Origin: Ktedonobacter sp. SOSP1-85
Lineage (GTDB): Bacteria; Chloroflexota; Ktedonobacteria; Ktedonobacterales; Ktedonobacteraceae
Reading direction: 5' to 3'
Length of the DNA: 64,000 nt
Assembly: GCF_016587415.1 (NCBI RefSeq)
Contig: NZ_BNJI01000001.1
Span: 4,875,501 to 4,939,500 of the forward strand
Shown: piece by piece, positions 54,697 through 63,860 of the stretch
Numbering within the stretch: the first letter of the stretch is position 1
How the letters are laid out: each line of letters begins with the position of its first letter
Notes under the pieces: generated by a model
Seen by the model: the letters and a program-made list of their open reading frames with translations, nothing else
What the model was told of the DNA's origin: nothing
Database searches by the model: none
Translations under genes and position numbers: made by a program

Positions 54697-56910
54697 ATGG
54701 ATGATGGCAGCATAAAGAATGATGGCTTGATGCAAGGCCCAATTATAGGCGGCCACGGGCATTACATTACTCAGCACTACTATGCATCTGATAGCAAATC
54801 TACCCCGCCTGAGCGGGCTTGGAACGTGCCCTATCAGCGCAACCCCTACTTCACGGGTCGCGAAGACTTGATGGTGCGTCTGCACCAGCAACTGCACGCG
54901 GGGCAGGACATCGCGCTCTCGCAGGCCATCAGCGGACTGGGAGGCGTGGGTAAGACGCAACTGGCGGTGGAATACGCCTACCGCTACCGTGAGGAGTACC
55001 GCTACATCCTCTGGGTACGCGCGGAGAGCGAGGAGAGCCTTATCTCCTCCTACGTCACCCTCGCCCACCTGCTCAACCTGCCTCAGAAAGATGTGCAGGA
55101 TCAGCACATCACCATCCAGGCCATCAAGCACTGGCTGCAAAACAACAGCGGCTGGTTGCTTATCCTAGACAACGCCGACGAGCCAAAGATCATCCCACTC
55201 TACATTCCCGCTGCGCCTCAGGGCCACTGCCTCTACACCACGCGTGCCTTCACCCTTGGTCGCCTAGCCCACTGCCTGGAAGTTGAGAGCTTCTCTGACG
55301 AGCAGGGGGCTCTCTTCCTGTTGCGCCGCGCTCAGATTCTCTCGCCTGATGTCGCCCTGGAGCAAGCGTATGAGCATGAGCGAGAGTTGGCCTTACAAAT
55401 TACCAGAGAACTCGGCGGATTGCCATTGGCACTTGACCAGGCGGGAGCGTACATTGATGAAGCTCAAACAAACCTGGCAGAGTATTTCCACCTCTACCAA
55501 CGACGCCGCGCCGAACTGCTCAACGAGCGTGGAGAAATTGCTCCTGATCATCCCGAGCCGGTTGCGACCACCTGGTCCCTCTCCTTCGAGCGTGTCGCCC
55601 AGCGTAACCCTGCTGCTGCTGACCTGCTGCGCCTGCTTGCCTTCCTGGCACCCGACGACATCCCCGAGGAGATCATTACTGGTGGCGCTGAATATCTCGG
55701 TGAAACGCTTGCTCCCGTTGCTTCCGACCCCTTTAATCTGGACAAACCTCTCAGGGCTCTCCTGGCTTACTCCCTAATTAAACGTGACCGTGAGCAGAAG
55801 GCTCTTTCCATCCACCGCCTTGTCCAAGCTGTACTGCAAGACATAATGCCCACTGAAGAACGAAGGCAATGGATGGAGTGTGCAATATTTGCTGTAGGGA
55901 AAACGTTCCGGGATCCATCTTGCTTTGAACAGTGGGAATTCTGTGAGCGCTGGCTGCCCCACCTGCAATTATGTGTTAGCTGGGCTGTGCAGGAGAAGAT
56001 CGAAACGCCTGAAGTCGCATATGTATTTCATCAGTTAGCATATTACTTAAGTGAAAAAGGACAGTACTCAGAAGCAGAATCATTGTATGACCGCGCATTA
56101 GCGATTGATGAGCGAGTCTTAGGGACTGAACACCCGCAAGTTGCGACATGCTTGAATAACCTGGCGTCGCTTTATCATCAGCAGGGGAAATACGAGGAAG
56201 CGGAACAGCTATATAAACGCATATTGGAGATTGACGAAAAGAATTTAGGAGCAGGGTATTCTCTAACAGAGTTAAATTTAAACAATCTGGGGTTGCTTTA
56301 TCAATATCAGGGGAAGTACGAGGAAGCAGAGCAGTTATATAAACAAGAATTGGAGATTCGTGAAAAGGAGTTCGGAGTTGATCACCCTAGAACGGCAAAG
56401 AGTCTGAACAACCTGGGGTCGCTTTACCAGCATCAAGGAAAGTTTGAGGAAGCAGAGTCGTTGTTGAGGCGAGCATTGACGATTTGTGAGGGGGGGTTAG
56501 GGACCAATCATCCTGATACAGGATCGACTATGGGTAATCTGGGGTTACTTTATCAGTATCAGGGAAAGTACAAGGAAGCAGAGCCCTTGTTAAAGCGGGC
56601 GTTAAAAATTTGTGTGCAGGAGCTTGGAGTTGAACATCCCTATACAGCAGCGAGCCTAAATAATCTGGCGTTATTGTATCAAAATCAGGGGAAGTATGAG
56701 GCAGCAAAAACATTGTTGAAGCGAGCATTGGAGATCTCTGAACGCTCTTTGGGAGCAAGGCACCCTGAGACACAAAAAACATGGGAAAATTATATCTCGC
56801 TTCTGCAGGCGATGAGTCAAAATATCATAAGCGGGCAAGTTCTCGTCCAGGAGAAGTTGCACGGCAAGCAGAAAAAGAAGGCCCGTCAACGCGAGAATCG
56901 CTTGAAGTAA
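54697..56910 (+). CDS. NB-ARC-TPR NLR-like sensor with N-terminal amyloid motif (copy 1)
   Basis: 737 residues, starting 18 bp after the Bell gene. Residues 6-28 (IKNDGLMQGPIIGGHGHYIT, then QHY) align with the effector tail. A conserved WNVPYQRNPYFTGR lead precedes the NB-ARC ATPase: P-loop ISGLGGVGKTQLAVEYA (about 78-93), Walker B GWLLILDNADEP (about 152-163), GLPLALDQAGAYI (GxP motif, about 244) and a winged-helix segment. From ~440 on are TPR repeats of ~42 residues (LNNLGLLYQYQGKYEEAEQL). The C terminus is a basic tail, GKQKKKARQRENRLK. By analogy with plant and fungal NLRs, ligand binding to the TPRs and ATP exchange should oligomerise the protein and cluster its N-terminal motif as an amyloid seed. 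Confidence 0.85.
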   Translation: MDDGSIKNDGLMQGPIIGGHGHYITQHYYASDSKSTPPERAWNVPYQRNPYFTGREDLMVRLHQQLHAGQDIALSQAISGLGGVGKTQLAVEYAYRYREEYRYILWVRAESEESLISSYVTLAHLLNLPQKDVQDQHITIQAIKHWLQNNSGWLLILDNADEPKIIPLYIPAAPQGHCLYTTRAFTLGRLAHCLEVESFSDEQGALFLLRRAQILSPDVALEQAYEHERELALQITRELGGLPLALDQAGAYIDEAQTNLAEYFHLYQRRRAELLNERGEIAPDHPEPVATTWSLSFERVAQRNPAAADLLRLLAFLAPDDIPEEIITGGAEYLGETLAPVASDPFNLDKPLRALLAYSLIKRDREQKALSIHRLVQAVLQDIMPTEERRQWMECAIFAVGKTFRDPSCFEQWEFCERWLPHLQLCVSWAVQEKIETPEVAYVFHQLAYYLSEKGQYSEAESLYDRALAIDERVLGTEHPQVATCLNNLASLYHQQGKYEEAEQLYKRILEIDEKNLGAGYSLTELNLNNLGLLYQYQGKYEEAEQLYKQELEIREKEFGVDHPRTAKSLNNLGSLYQHQGKFEEAESLLRRALTICEGGLGTNHPDTGSTMGNLGLLYQYQGKYKEAEPLLKRALKICVQELGVEHPYTAASLNNLALLYQNQGKYEAAKTLLKRALEISERSLGARHPETQKTWENYISLLQAMSQNIISGQVLVQEKLHGKQKKKARQRENRLK

Positions 56911-56936
56911 CAATAGCATTGATGAAGGAATACACG

Positions 56937-59417
56937 ATGGATGACGGTAGCACATACAACGTAAAGAATGATGGCTGTGTGCAAGGTCAGATTGTCAATG
57001 CGTACAATCCTCATATTATTCAGCACTATCATGCTTCTGAGAGTAGGCCCACGCCGTCGAAGCAGGTCTGGAACGTGCCCTATCAGCGCAACCCCTACTT
57101 TACTGGACGTAAGGACCTGCTGGATCGTCTGCATGAGCAACTGTCCGCGGGCCAGGACATTGCGCTCTCGCAGGCCATTAGCGGTCTGGGCGGTGTGGGC
57201 AAGACCCAATTGGCGGTGGAGTACGCTTATCTCTACGAAAAGGAGTACCATTACGTTTTGTGGGTGCGTGCAGAGAGCGAGGAGCGCCTCATCTCCTCCT
57301 ACGTCTCCCTCGCCCATGAACTGAACTTGCCCCAGAAAGATGAGCAGGATCAGAACAAGGTTGTTGAGGCTGTTAAGCGCTGGTTGCGTAATAATGACGG
57401 CTGGCTGCTTATATTCGATAACGCTGATGAACCTGGTATTCTCTCCAAATATGTTCCCACCTCGCCCAGGGGACACTGCCTCTATACCACCCGTGCCTCT
57501 ACCCTTGGCCGCCTGGCTCGCCGTCTGCCAGTCGAAAGTTTTACTCCTGAGAAGGGTGCCCTCTTCCTTCTCCGCCGAACTCAGATCATCGCTGTAGATA
57601 CACCTCTTGAACAAGCATCTGAGCAGGAGCGTGAACTGGCCTTACAAATTACGAAGGAGCTTGGCGGACTTCCCCTGGCTCTCGATCAGGCTGGTGCCTA
57701 TATTGAAGAAGCACAAACTAGCCTGGAAGATTACCTGCACCTCTACCAGCAGCGCCGCGCCGAACTGCTTGCTAAACGTGGCGACATAGCGCCGGACCAT
57801 CCCGAGCCGGTAGCCGCCACCTGGTCTCTCTCCTTCGAGCGCGTCGCCCAGTGCAGCCCTGCTGCCGCTGACCTGCTGCGTCTGCTTGCTTTCCTGGCAC
57901 CCGACGACATCCCTGAAGAAATCATCACCGCCGAGTCCGAGTACCTCAGCGAGACCCTTGCCCCCGTTGCCGCTGATGCCTTGAAACTAGACGATGCTCT
58001 TAAGGCGCTTCTGGCCTATTCGCTAATTAAGCGTGACCAAAAAACGAAGTCGCTCTCCATACATCGACTCGTCCAGGCTGTGCTACAAGACGTTATGCCA
58101 TCTGAGGAGAGGAAACTATGGATTGAATGTGCTATCCAAGCGGTGAAGTCAAGCTTCCCCAACGTTTATGAATTTGAGCAGTGGGAGGCTTGCGAGCGCT
58201 GGCTGTCTCATGCGCAGTTATGTTTCATTTGGGCTGAGCAGGAGAAGATCGAAACACTAGAGGTCGCGAATTTGCTCGATGATACAGGTTATTATCTACT
58301 GGAACGAGATGCCTATATAGAAGCCGAGCGCTTACATAAGCGAGCATTAGCCATTCGTGAGCAAAAACTTGGGAGTCAACATTTAACTACAGCAATAAGT
58401 TTGAATAACCTAGCGCTATGTTACCGAGGACAAAGAAGGGATGCTGAGGCAGAACCATTACTAGAACGAGTATTGGTAATTCGAGAACAGAATCTTGATC
58501 CCACGCACGTTGCGATAGTAATAAGTATTAATAATTTAGCTCGTCTCTACCAGGATCAAGGAAGATATAAAGAAGCCGAGGCATTATTCGGGCGGATATT
58601 TGAGATTTATCAGCAAGGGTTTTATTCGAATGATTTAGTTATGGCTACTTGCTTGAATAACTTGGCATTGCTTTTTATGCATCAGGGGAGATATGAGGAA
58701 GCAGAACCGATATATAAACTTTCACTTGAAATAAATCTGCAAGTACTTGGACCAACGCATCCTCGAGTATTGTTAGTCCAAAGCAATCTGGCTGCTCTCT
58801 ATCAAGAGCAGGGAAGATATAAAGAAGCAGAACCATTGTTAAGGCAATTGTTAGTAGTTCAAGAACAAATGCTAGGACCTCTGCATCCTGATGTATCACA
58901 AAGCTTGATTAATCTAGCTGCTATCTGGTTGAACCAGGGAAGGTACGATGATGCGGAACCGTTACTTAAGCGAGCGTTGGCGATTCGAGAACAGGCGTTT
59001 GGGTTGTTGCACCCTGAAACTGCAAAAAGCTTGAATAGTCTCGCTGCACTCTATTTAAAACAAGAAAGATATGATGAAGCCAAATTTTTTGCACGTCAAG
59101 GATTAGCAATTAGAGAGAAGGTGCTAAATGAACTACATCCTGATATCGTAGGTAGTTTAGTCAACCTGGGATCAGTCTACCTAAAACAGGAGAATTACGA
59201 AAGAGCGGAGCCATTGTATAAGCGAGCGTTGATGATCTGTGAGCGCTCGTTGGGGCCTAAGCATTCTCGTACGCAAGAGGCGCGAGTTAACTATACTGCA
59301 CTCCTGCAAGCAATGGGTCAGAGTGCCGCACGGAAGCAGGCACAGGTTCGGGAGAAGCTGCGTGGCAAGCAGAAAAAGAAGACCCGCCAGCGCGATAACC
59401 GCTTAAAGCCGCAATAG
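56937..59417 (+). CDS. NB-ARC-TPR NLR-like sensor with N-terminal amyloid motif (copy 2)
   Basis: The ATG at 56937 (AAGGA upstream) begins MDDGSTYNVKNDG, matching copy 1's MDDGSIKNDG; the frame is open from 56781 inside copy 1, but those codons are not conserved. 826 residues. The motif at 9-31 (VKNDGCVQGQIVNAYNPHII, then QHY) is followed by the same WNVPYQRNPYFTGR lead, P-loop ISGLGGVGKTQ (about 81-91), Walker B GWLLIFDNADEP, GLPLALDQAGAYIEE, winged helix, and more TPRs than copy 1. The basic tail GKQKKKTRQRDNRLK is shared. The NB-ARC regions are nearly identical while the TPRs diverge, as expected if two sensors read different ligands but fire one effector. Confidence 0.85.
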   Translation: MDDGSTYNVKNDGCVQGQIVNAYNPHIIQHYHASESRPTPSKQVWNVPYQRNPYFTGRKDLLDRLHEQLSAGQDIALSQAISGLGGVGKTQLAVEYAYLYEKEYHYVLWVRAESEERLISSYVSLAHELNLPQKDEQDQNKVVEAVKRWLRNNDGWLLIFDNADEPGILSKYVPTSPRGHCLYTTRASTLGRLARRLPVESFTPEKGALFLLRRTQIIAVDTPLEQASEQERELALQITKELGGLPLALDQAGAYIEEAQTSLEDYLHLYQQRRAELLAKRGDIAPDHPEPVAATWSLSFERVAQCSPAAADLLRLLAFLAPDDIPEEIITAESEYLSETLAPVAADALKLDDALKALLAYSLIKRDQKTKSLSIHRLVQAVLQDVMPSEERKLWIECAIQAVKSSFPNVYEFEQWEACERWLSHAQLCFIWAEQEKIETLEVANLLDDTGYYLLERDAYIEAERLHKRALAIREQKLGSQHLTTAISLNNLALCYRGQRRDAEAEPLLERVLVIREQNLDPTHVAIVISINNLARLYQDQGRYKEAEALFGRIFEIYQQGFYSNDLVMATCLNNLALLFMHQGRYEEAEPIYKLSLEINLQVLGPTHPRVLLVQSNLAALYQEQGRYKEAEPLLRQLLVVQEQMLGPLHPDVSQSLINLAAIWLNQGRYDDAEPLLKRALAIREQAFGLLHPETAKSLNSLAALYLKQERYDEAKFFARQGLAIREKVLNELHPDIVGSLVNLGSVYLKQENYERAEPLYKRALMICERSLGPKHSRTQEARVNYTALLQAMGQSAARKQAQVREKLRGKQKKKTRQRDNRLKPQ

Positions 59418-59673
59418 TGATGATGAGGGATCACATTTATTAGACAGTCCATATCATTTGCCTGAAGCTGCTCCATGAGGTTGCCGTAAATATTGTGCCA
59501 TGTTCCATTGGTGCTCGTCCTTCAGGACCTTCCTCTTTCTCCCATTGTTGCTCAAGGTTAACGGGCTTACGCGCTACGGTTCATCTGATAAAAAAAGGGT
59601 ATCTGCAGTTAGTACGTCTGGCATGGCGTTTATTTAAATTCCTGCACTTTGTAATTTCACGTGGAGGACCTAA
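59418..59673. other. Intergenic region before the kinase
   Basis: About 255 bp with no gene seen. A strong ribosome-binding site (GGAGG) ends it. No clear terminator hairpin after the NLR operon. Confidence 0.4.
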
Positions 59674-61251
59674 ATGGATCTAATAGATAAGCAATTGGGA
59701 AATTATAAACTTATCAATCGCATTGGGAGCGGAGGTATGGGGGAGGTTTTTTTAGCCCAGGATATGCGTATTGATCGGCAAGTGGCAATTAAGGTGGTGC
59801 GCAATGAACCAGCAGCCTATCCAAACGCAGAGGAGGTCCAGGCGATAGAGCGGCTTTTTCAGCGGGAAATGCGCATTATCTCTCAATTTGATCATCCGCA
59901 TATTTTGCCATTGTACGACTTTGGGGAAGCAGAGGTTGATCATGCTTCTCTTATTTATATGGTCATGCCCTATCGGCAGGAAGGCTCTCTTCTTGACTGG
60001 GTGCGAGAGCACCGCATGGTCGGGCCTATATCACCACAGCATGTGCTTCATTTTGTGAAGCAGGCTGCTGATGCATTGCAGGCGGCACATGATGCAGGTG
60101 TAGTACATCAGGATGTAAAGCCGTCGAATTTTCTTGTGCGTAATCGTCGAGATCAACCTGAGTACCCTGATTTGCTTTTAACGGACTTTGGTGTTGCTAA
60201 AGTTATTAATGCTACGACCACCGCTAGTCAGAGTGTGCGTGGTACTCCGGCATATATGGCCCCTGAGCATTGGGAAGGACACCCTGTCCCGGCAACTGAT
60301 CAATATGCCCTGGCTATTATGGCATATGAACTGCTTACCATGCGTCCTCCATTTCAGGGAGGAACGATGCAAGTCATGTATAAGCATCTCCACGAAGAAC
60401 CAGTTCCTCCAAGTCAGTCCAATTCTCAGATCCCGATAACTATTGATCAGATTATTCTTCGAGCCCTTGAGAAAAGACCGGAAAAACGTTTTGTTTCAGT
60501 CATGGCTTTTGCGCAGGCATTTCAACAATATATTGAAACAGGAGCACCACAACCATCAGCTTTAACTGTCCCTGATCTACTGCCGTCACCCGTTTTTCCA
60601 CAAAAGGTCTATCCAGCAACATTAACTACGCCATTGGCATATGCTCAATCGGAACCTGTAATTGCTACCCAATCTCCATTTCATCATAAAAAGCAGCGAT
60701 GGTTAGTCGTGGGATTGTTAGCTATGCTTATCTGCTTTATCATATTTAGCGTATTGCAATTTGGCGTACTGCCATCTCTCCAGAAAAAAGATGCTCATTT
60801 GCAGACGTCAGTCCATACGCCTGCTACGCAGTTGACTATGGTTCCAACTGCGACTGTAATTCCCACTTTGGTAGTTACACCAACGCCGACCAGTACATTA
60901 CCACCAACAACAGCGCCAAAGGCTCCCAATGCTGTAGATGTCGCACAAAGCATGAAAGATTTAGATCCGCAAGACATCTACAAATGGATTTACAGCGGTG
61001 ATGCCAGTGGCGATCCTATAGTGACATCTCCCTATTCTCCAGATAAGGGTACTGCCATGATTGCGACAACGAGTAGTGGATGGTTCACAATCGAGGCATT
61101 TAGCACGACAGTGAAAGCATATCAAGATTTCGAAGCTAATCAAAATGTAGGCATGACTCTTAATGGTACTTGTCTTCTAATAGATACTAATAATCAGCAA
61201 GCTCCTACTCAACCAGTACTTACAGCATTTTCGCAAGCCTGCCCAGCTTAA
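59674..61251 (+). CDS. Membrane-bound PknB-type Ser/Thr protein kinase
   Basis: 525 residues, with GGAGG six bases before the ATG. The kinase domain (about 10-285) has G-loop IGSGGMGEV, catalytic Lys in VAIKVV (Lys40), catalytic loop VVHQDVKPSN (HQD rather than HRD, Asp147) and DFG (about 171-173), then APEHW. A proline-rich linker leads to one transmembrane helix (about 342-366), and the ~155-residue outside part starts with a Thr/Pro-rich stretch and ends in a small domain with two cysteines (NGTCLLID and FSQACPA). The non-RD loop suggests activation-loop phosphorylation is not required. An outside signal is likely transduced to cytoplasmic targets. Confidence 0.88.
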   Translation: MDLIDKQLGNYKLINRIGSGGMGEVFLAQDMRIDRQVAIKVVRNEPAAYPNAEEVQAIERLFQREMRIISQFDHPHILPLYDFGEAEVDHASLIYMVMPYRQEGSLLDWVREHRMVGPISPQHVLHFVKQAADALQAAHDAGVVHQDVKPSNFLVRNRRDQPEYPDLLLTDFGVAKVINATTTASQSVRGTPAYMAPEHWEGHPVPATDQYALAIMAYELLTMRPPFQGGTMQVMYKHLHEEPVPPSQSNSQIPITIDQIILRALEKRPEKRFVSVMAFAQAFQQYIETGAPQPSALTVPDLLPSPVFPQKVYPATLTTPLAYAQSEPVIATQSPFHHKKQRWLVVGLLAMLICFIIFSVLQFGVLPSLQKKDAHLQTSVHTPATQLTMVPTATVIPTLVVTPTPTSTLPPTTAPKAPNAVDVAQSMKDLDPQDIYKWIYSGDASGDPIVTSPYSPDKGTAMIATTSSGWFTIEAFSTTVKAYQDFEANQNVGMTLNGTCLLIDTNNQQAPTQPVLTAFSQACPA

Positions 61252-61421
61252 TATGTGCAGATGCCTTAAGAAAAGTTAGCGAGGAACTAACGAAGAAGAA
61301 CGTGGCATCTCTGCCAAAGAATAATGAAAAGCACAATATTGTTACTCAAGTACATTTAACTAACTCTTTGGGCATTGGACCCCATCGCTGACAGGATTTT
61401 CTCTTTGAAAAGAGGTTGAAA

Positions 61422-61650
61422 GTGAGTCATCTAATTGACCAACAGTTAGGGAACTATCGTTTGCTTCGCTTATTCGGTCGAGGAGGTTTTGCTGAGGTTT
61501 ATTGGGGGCTGCGTATGCGTCTTAAAAGCTATGCTGCCATCAAAGTATTGCATCAAATTTGACAAATGAGGCAATAAGAGATTTCGAGCAAGAGCACAAA
61601 CTATTGTAGATTTGATTCATCTCAACATTGTACGTGTCCTTTGATTTCGA
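61422..61650 (+). pseudogene. Truncated Ser/Thr kinase remnant
   Basis: A GTG at 61422 opens SHLIDQQLGNYRLLRLFGRG, then GFAEVYWGLRMRLKSYAAIK: the G-loop and VAIK strand of a kinase related to its neighbours. A TGA at 61560 stops it. Kinase-like words continue in other frames afterward (NEAIRDFEQEH, then QTIVDLIHLNIVRVL), so several small indels occurred. Only the N-terminal ~75 residues remain. It lies between two intact kinases and is a decayed third copy. Confidence 0.75.
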
Positions 61651-61770
61651 TGTGAAAAGCTTAGTCTTTCGCCTTCGGCGTCCAACTCTTCACAAGAGTA
61701 CGTCTACTTTTGCAATAGCCCCATGCTCGAGAGTGCTTGCCATTAGTTTGTAATGTAAAAGGGAGGTTTT

Positions 61771-63402
61771 ATGGCAGAACAGGGTCCCCTTTCTGGTCAG
61801 AAAGTAGGAGACAAGTATGTACTCACTGAGTTGCTCGGAGAAGGGGGGTTTGGAATCGTATACAAAGCGTATCATCTTCACCTGCAGCGCCAGCAAGCCA
61901 TTAAAATTTTGATTGAGCGTCTTTTTCAAAAAAAAGCGTTTCGCGAGCGCTTTCTACGTGAAGCTCAAACGGTCGCTACTCTTGATCATCCGAATATTAT
62001 TCACATCGATGATTTTGGGATAGAGTCAACACAAGCATACCTGGTAATGCCCTTCATCAAGGGTGGAACACTTCAAGATGTTCTGCGAAAACAGCACGGA
62101 TTTCTTGGCCTGGAGCAGATTGCTTTCTATTTAGAGCAGATTTGTACTGCGTTAGATTATGCTCATGCGCGTGGAGTAGTTCATTTAGATCTCAAACCTC
62201 ATAACCTCCTGATTCATGACGATGGGAGATTGCTTCTTGCTGATTTCGGTTTGGCACACCTTATGAAGCAAGGCAAGGTGGAAGGTGGTTCTAGTTTGCG
62301 TTTTGGGTCTCCTCATTATATGGCTCCAGAACATATTCGGGGAAACCCAGAGAGACAAAGTGATATCTTTTCTCTGGGGGTTATACTCTACCAGATGCTT
62401 GTGGGACGATTACCTTTTCAAGGAGCACCAATGGAGGCTATCATGTTCAAAAATGTCACAGAGTGGCCTCCTTCCCCACGAACATTCAGGCCAGAATTAT
62501 CGCAAGAAGTGGAAAATGTATTAGGAAAAGCTCTTGCAAAACGGGCTGACCAACGCTACGTAACAGCAGGAGAATTTTTGACTGCATTTAAGGGAATACT
62601 TGTGAGACCTACCCTTTCACTAGAGAGATTAAAAGTCAAAGAAGTAAGGGCAAACGAGAAGCCGGATAGGGAGAATGCAGCGCCTCTTACTGAATTGATA
62701 AGGAGCCTTGATCCGGGTAGAGAGGAATCTGCTACTCTTAGGCACAAGGTGGTGGGCGATGCCAAAGGGCATATTTGGCAAAAGCAGCTTGAACCCCAAC
62801 ATCTCGGACAATCCCTTGCAACCATGGAACCCATCAAAATTTTCTGTAGTTATGCATTTGAAGACGAGAAGTTCCGGGATGAAATTTTACAACATTTAAA
62901 TTGGTCAAGCCCTACTATATGGTATGACTGCAAAATCCCGCTTAAAACGGATTGGTTCTATCTAAGAGAGAAGTATCTCGACGAAGCCCATATTGTTCTG
63001 CTACTAATAAGTCCAGACTTTTTGCGTTCAAATTATCCCAACAGCCTTGAGATACACAGGATAATGGAGAAACATTCTGTTGGTAAAACGTCTGTTATTC
63101 CAGTCAACCTCCGTCCTGCTTATGGGTACTGGGGAGGAAATCCTATTAGCGGCCTTCTTGACAGTCACCAAGCGCTACCAACCAATGCTCGGCCTATTAC
63201 AGACTATCCCGATCGTAACCGGGCATTTGAAGATGTCGCACAGGGCATTCAACGAGTTATACAACGGGTCATGCAAGACCACTTGAACTCAACTCAGCAG
63301 AAAATGCAGCCTGATAAACTTTTACCCTTGCCACCAGAACCAAAGGTAAATAGTCAACCGCTGCTAAAGATAGAAACAATTTCTTCTCCAGACCTTGCCT
63401 AA
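61771..63402 (+). CDS. Ser/Thr kinase fused to a C-terminal TIR domain
   Basis: 543 residues; GGGAGG four bases before the ATG. The kinase domain (about 15-275) has LLGEGGFGIV, catalytic Lys in QQAIKIL (Lys45), catalytic loop VVHLDLKPHN (HLD, about 136-138), DFG in LADFGLAHL and APEHI. There is no transmembrane helix. After a charged linker, residues ~353-500 are a TIR domain: IKIFCSYAFEDEKFRDEI, a WYDCKIP loop, AHIVLLLISPDFLRS, SLEIHRIMEKH with the candidate catalytic Glu, and VIPVNLRP. TIR domains of this kind cleave NAD+ or make signalling nucleotides; the kinase may gate that activity. It follows the membrane kinase and a kinase pseudogene. Confidence 0.88.
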   Translation: MAEQGPLSGQKVGDKYVLTELLGEGGFGIVYKAYHLHLQRQQAIKILIERLFQKKAFRERFLREAQTVATLDHPNIIHIDDFGIESTQAYLVMPFIKGGTLQDVLRKQHGFLGLEQIAFYLEQICTALDYAHARGVVHLDLKPHNLLIHDDGRLLLADFGLAHLMKQGKVEGGSSLRFGSPHYMAPEHIRGNPERQSDIFSLGVILYQMLVGRLPFQGAPMEAIMFKNVTEWPPSPRTFRPELSQEVENVLGKALAKRADQRYVTAGEFLTAFKGILVRPTLSLERLKVKEVRANEKPDRENAAPLTELIRSLDPGREESATLRHKVVGDAKGHIWQKQLEPQHLGQSLATMEPIKIFCSYAFEDEKFRDEILQHLNWSSPTIWYDCKIPLKTDWFYLREKYLDEAHIVLLLISPDFLRSNYPNSLEIHRIMEKHSVGKTSVIPVNLRPAYGYWGGNPISGLLDSHQALPTNARPITDYPDRNRAFEDVAQGIQRVIQRVMQDHLNSTQQKMQPDKLLPLPPEPKVNSQPLLKIETISSPDLA

Positions 63403-63415
63403 TCTTGCCTACCAC

Positions 63416-63605
63416 AAGGCTTTTTAGGGAACCAAGGAAGCCGCCCCTATTGAGCAGGAGGTGATTGACGGGAGCGATCAAGCTGGCGGAGGAAATGGAG
63501 ATAGCCATACAAGGAGATAATAGTGAGATGACCGTCGAGCTGATCCAGCCGATGCCAATAGAGGTTGGATCGAGTGTATTCTCTCCCTTTTGCCGATACA
63601 GCAAA
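63416..63605 (-). pseudogene. Short coding remnant on the minus strand
   Basis: One minus-strand frame reads YTRSNLYWHRLDQLDGHLTI and then ISLYGYLHFLRQLDRSRQ to a stop near 63458. It has protein-like composition but no intact start or recognisable domain. Possibly part of a decayed mobile-element gene. Confidence 0.25.
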
Positions 63606-63653
63606 AGGGATTGTTTTATCCTCCCTCTGCTGTTACAATCACAGTACTTATAA

Positions 63654-63800
63654 GATGCGTTACAAACTTTTTATGCAAGAATAATTGTAATGCATAATAA
63701 AGTTGTGATTTTGGATATTTGAGGGTAATGGTAAGAGATGGTGTACTGAGAGCGAAATGATACTCCATCACATTTCGCCCACTATGGCTTGTAACGCATC
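63654..63800. repeat. MITE-like element with nested inverted repeats
   Basis: Outer arms GATGCGTTACAA (63654-63665) and TTGTAACGCATC (63789-63800) are perfect 12-bp inverted repeats 147 bp apart end to end. Inside are ACTTTTTATGCA/TGCATAATAAAGT (63666-63703, one bulge) and GCGAAATG/CATTTCGC (63752-63778). No gene lies inside and no flanking duplication is obvious. Confidence 0.4.
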
Positions 63801-63860
63801 CCAACGGCTGAAAAGATCGTGAAGAAAGCACTCAGTTATCAACCTATTCAGCTCTAATGG

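Noticed and set aside
54544..55140. 198-codon frame antisense to the Bell and NB-ARC genes
   Set aside because: A mirror of the coding strand's codon bias; the sense strand has clear domains.
56058..56780. Repeated DNA in the NB-ARC genes considered as a CRISPR or satellite array
   Set aside because: The ~126-bp periodicity is the coding of TPR repeats, not spaced direct repeats.
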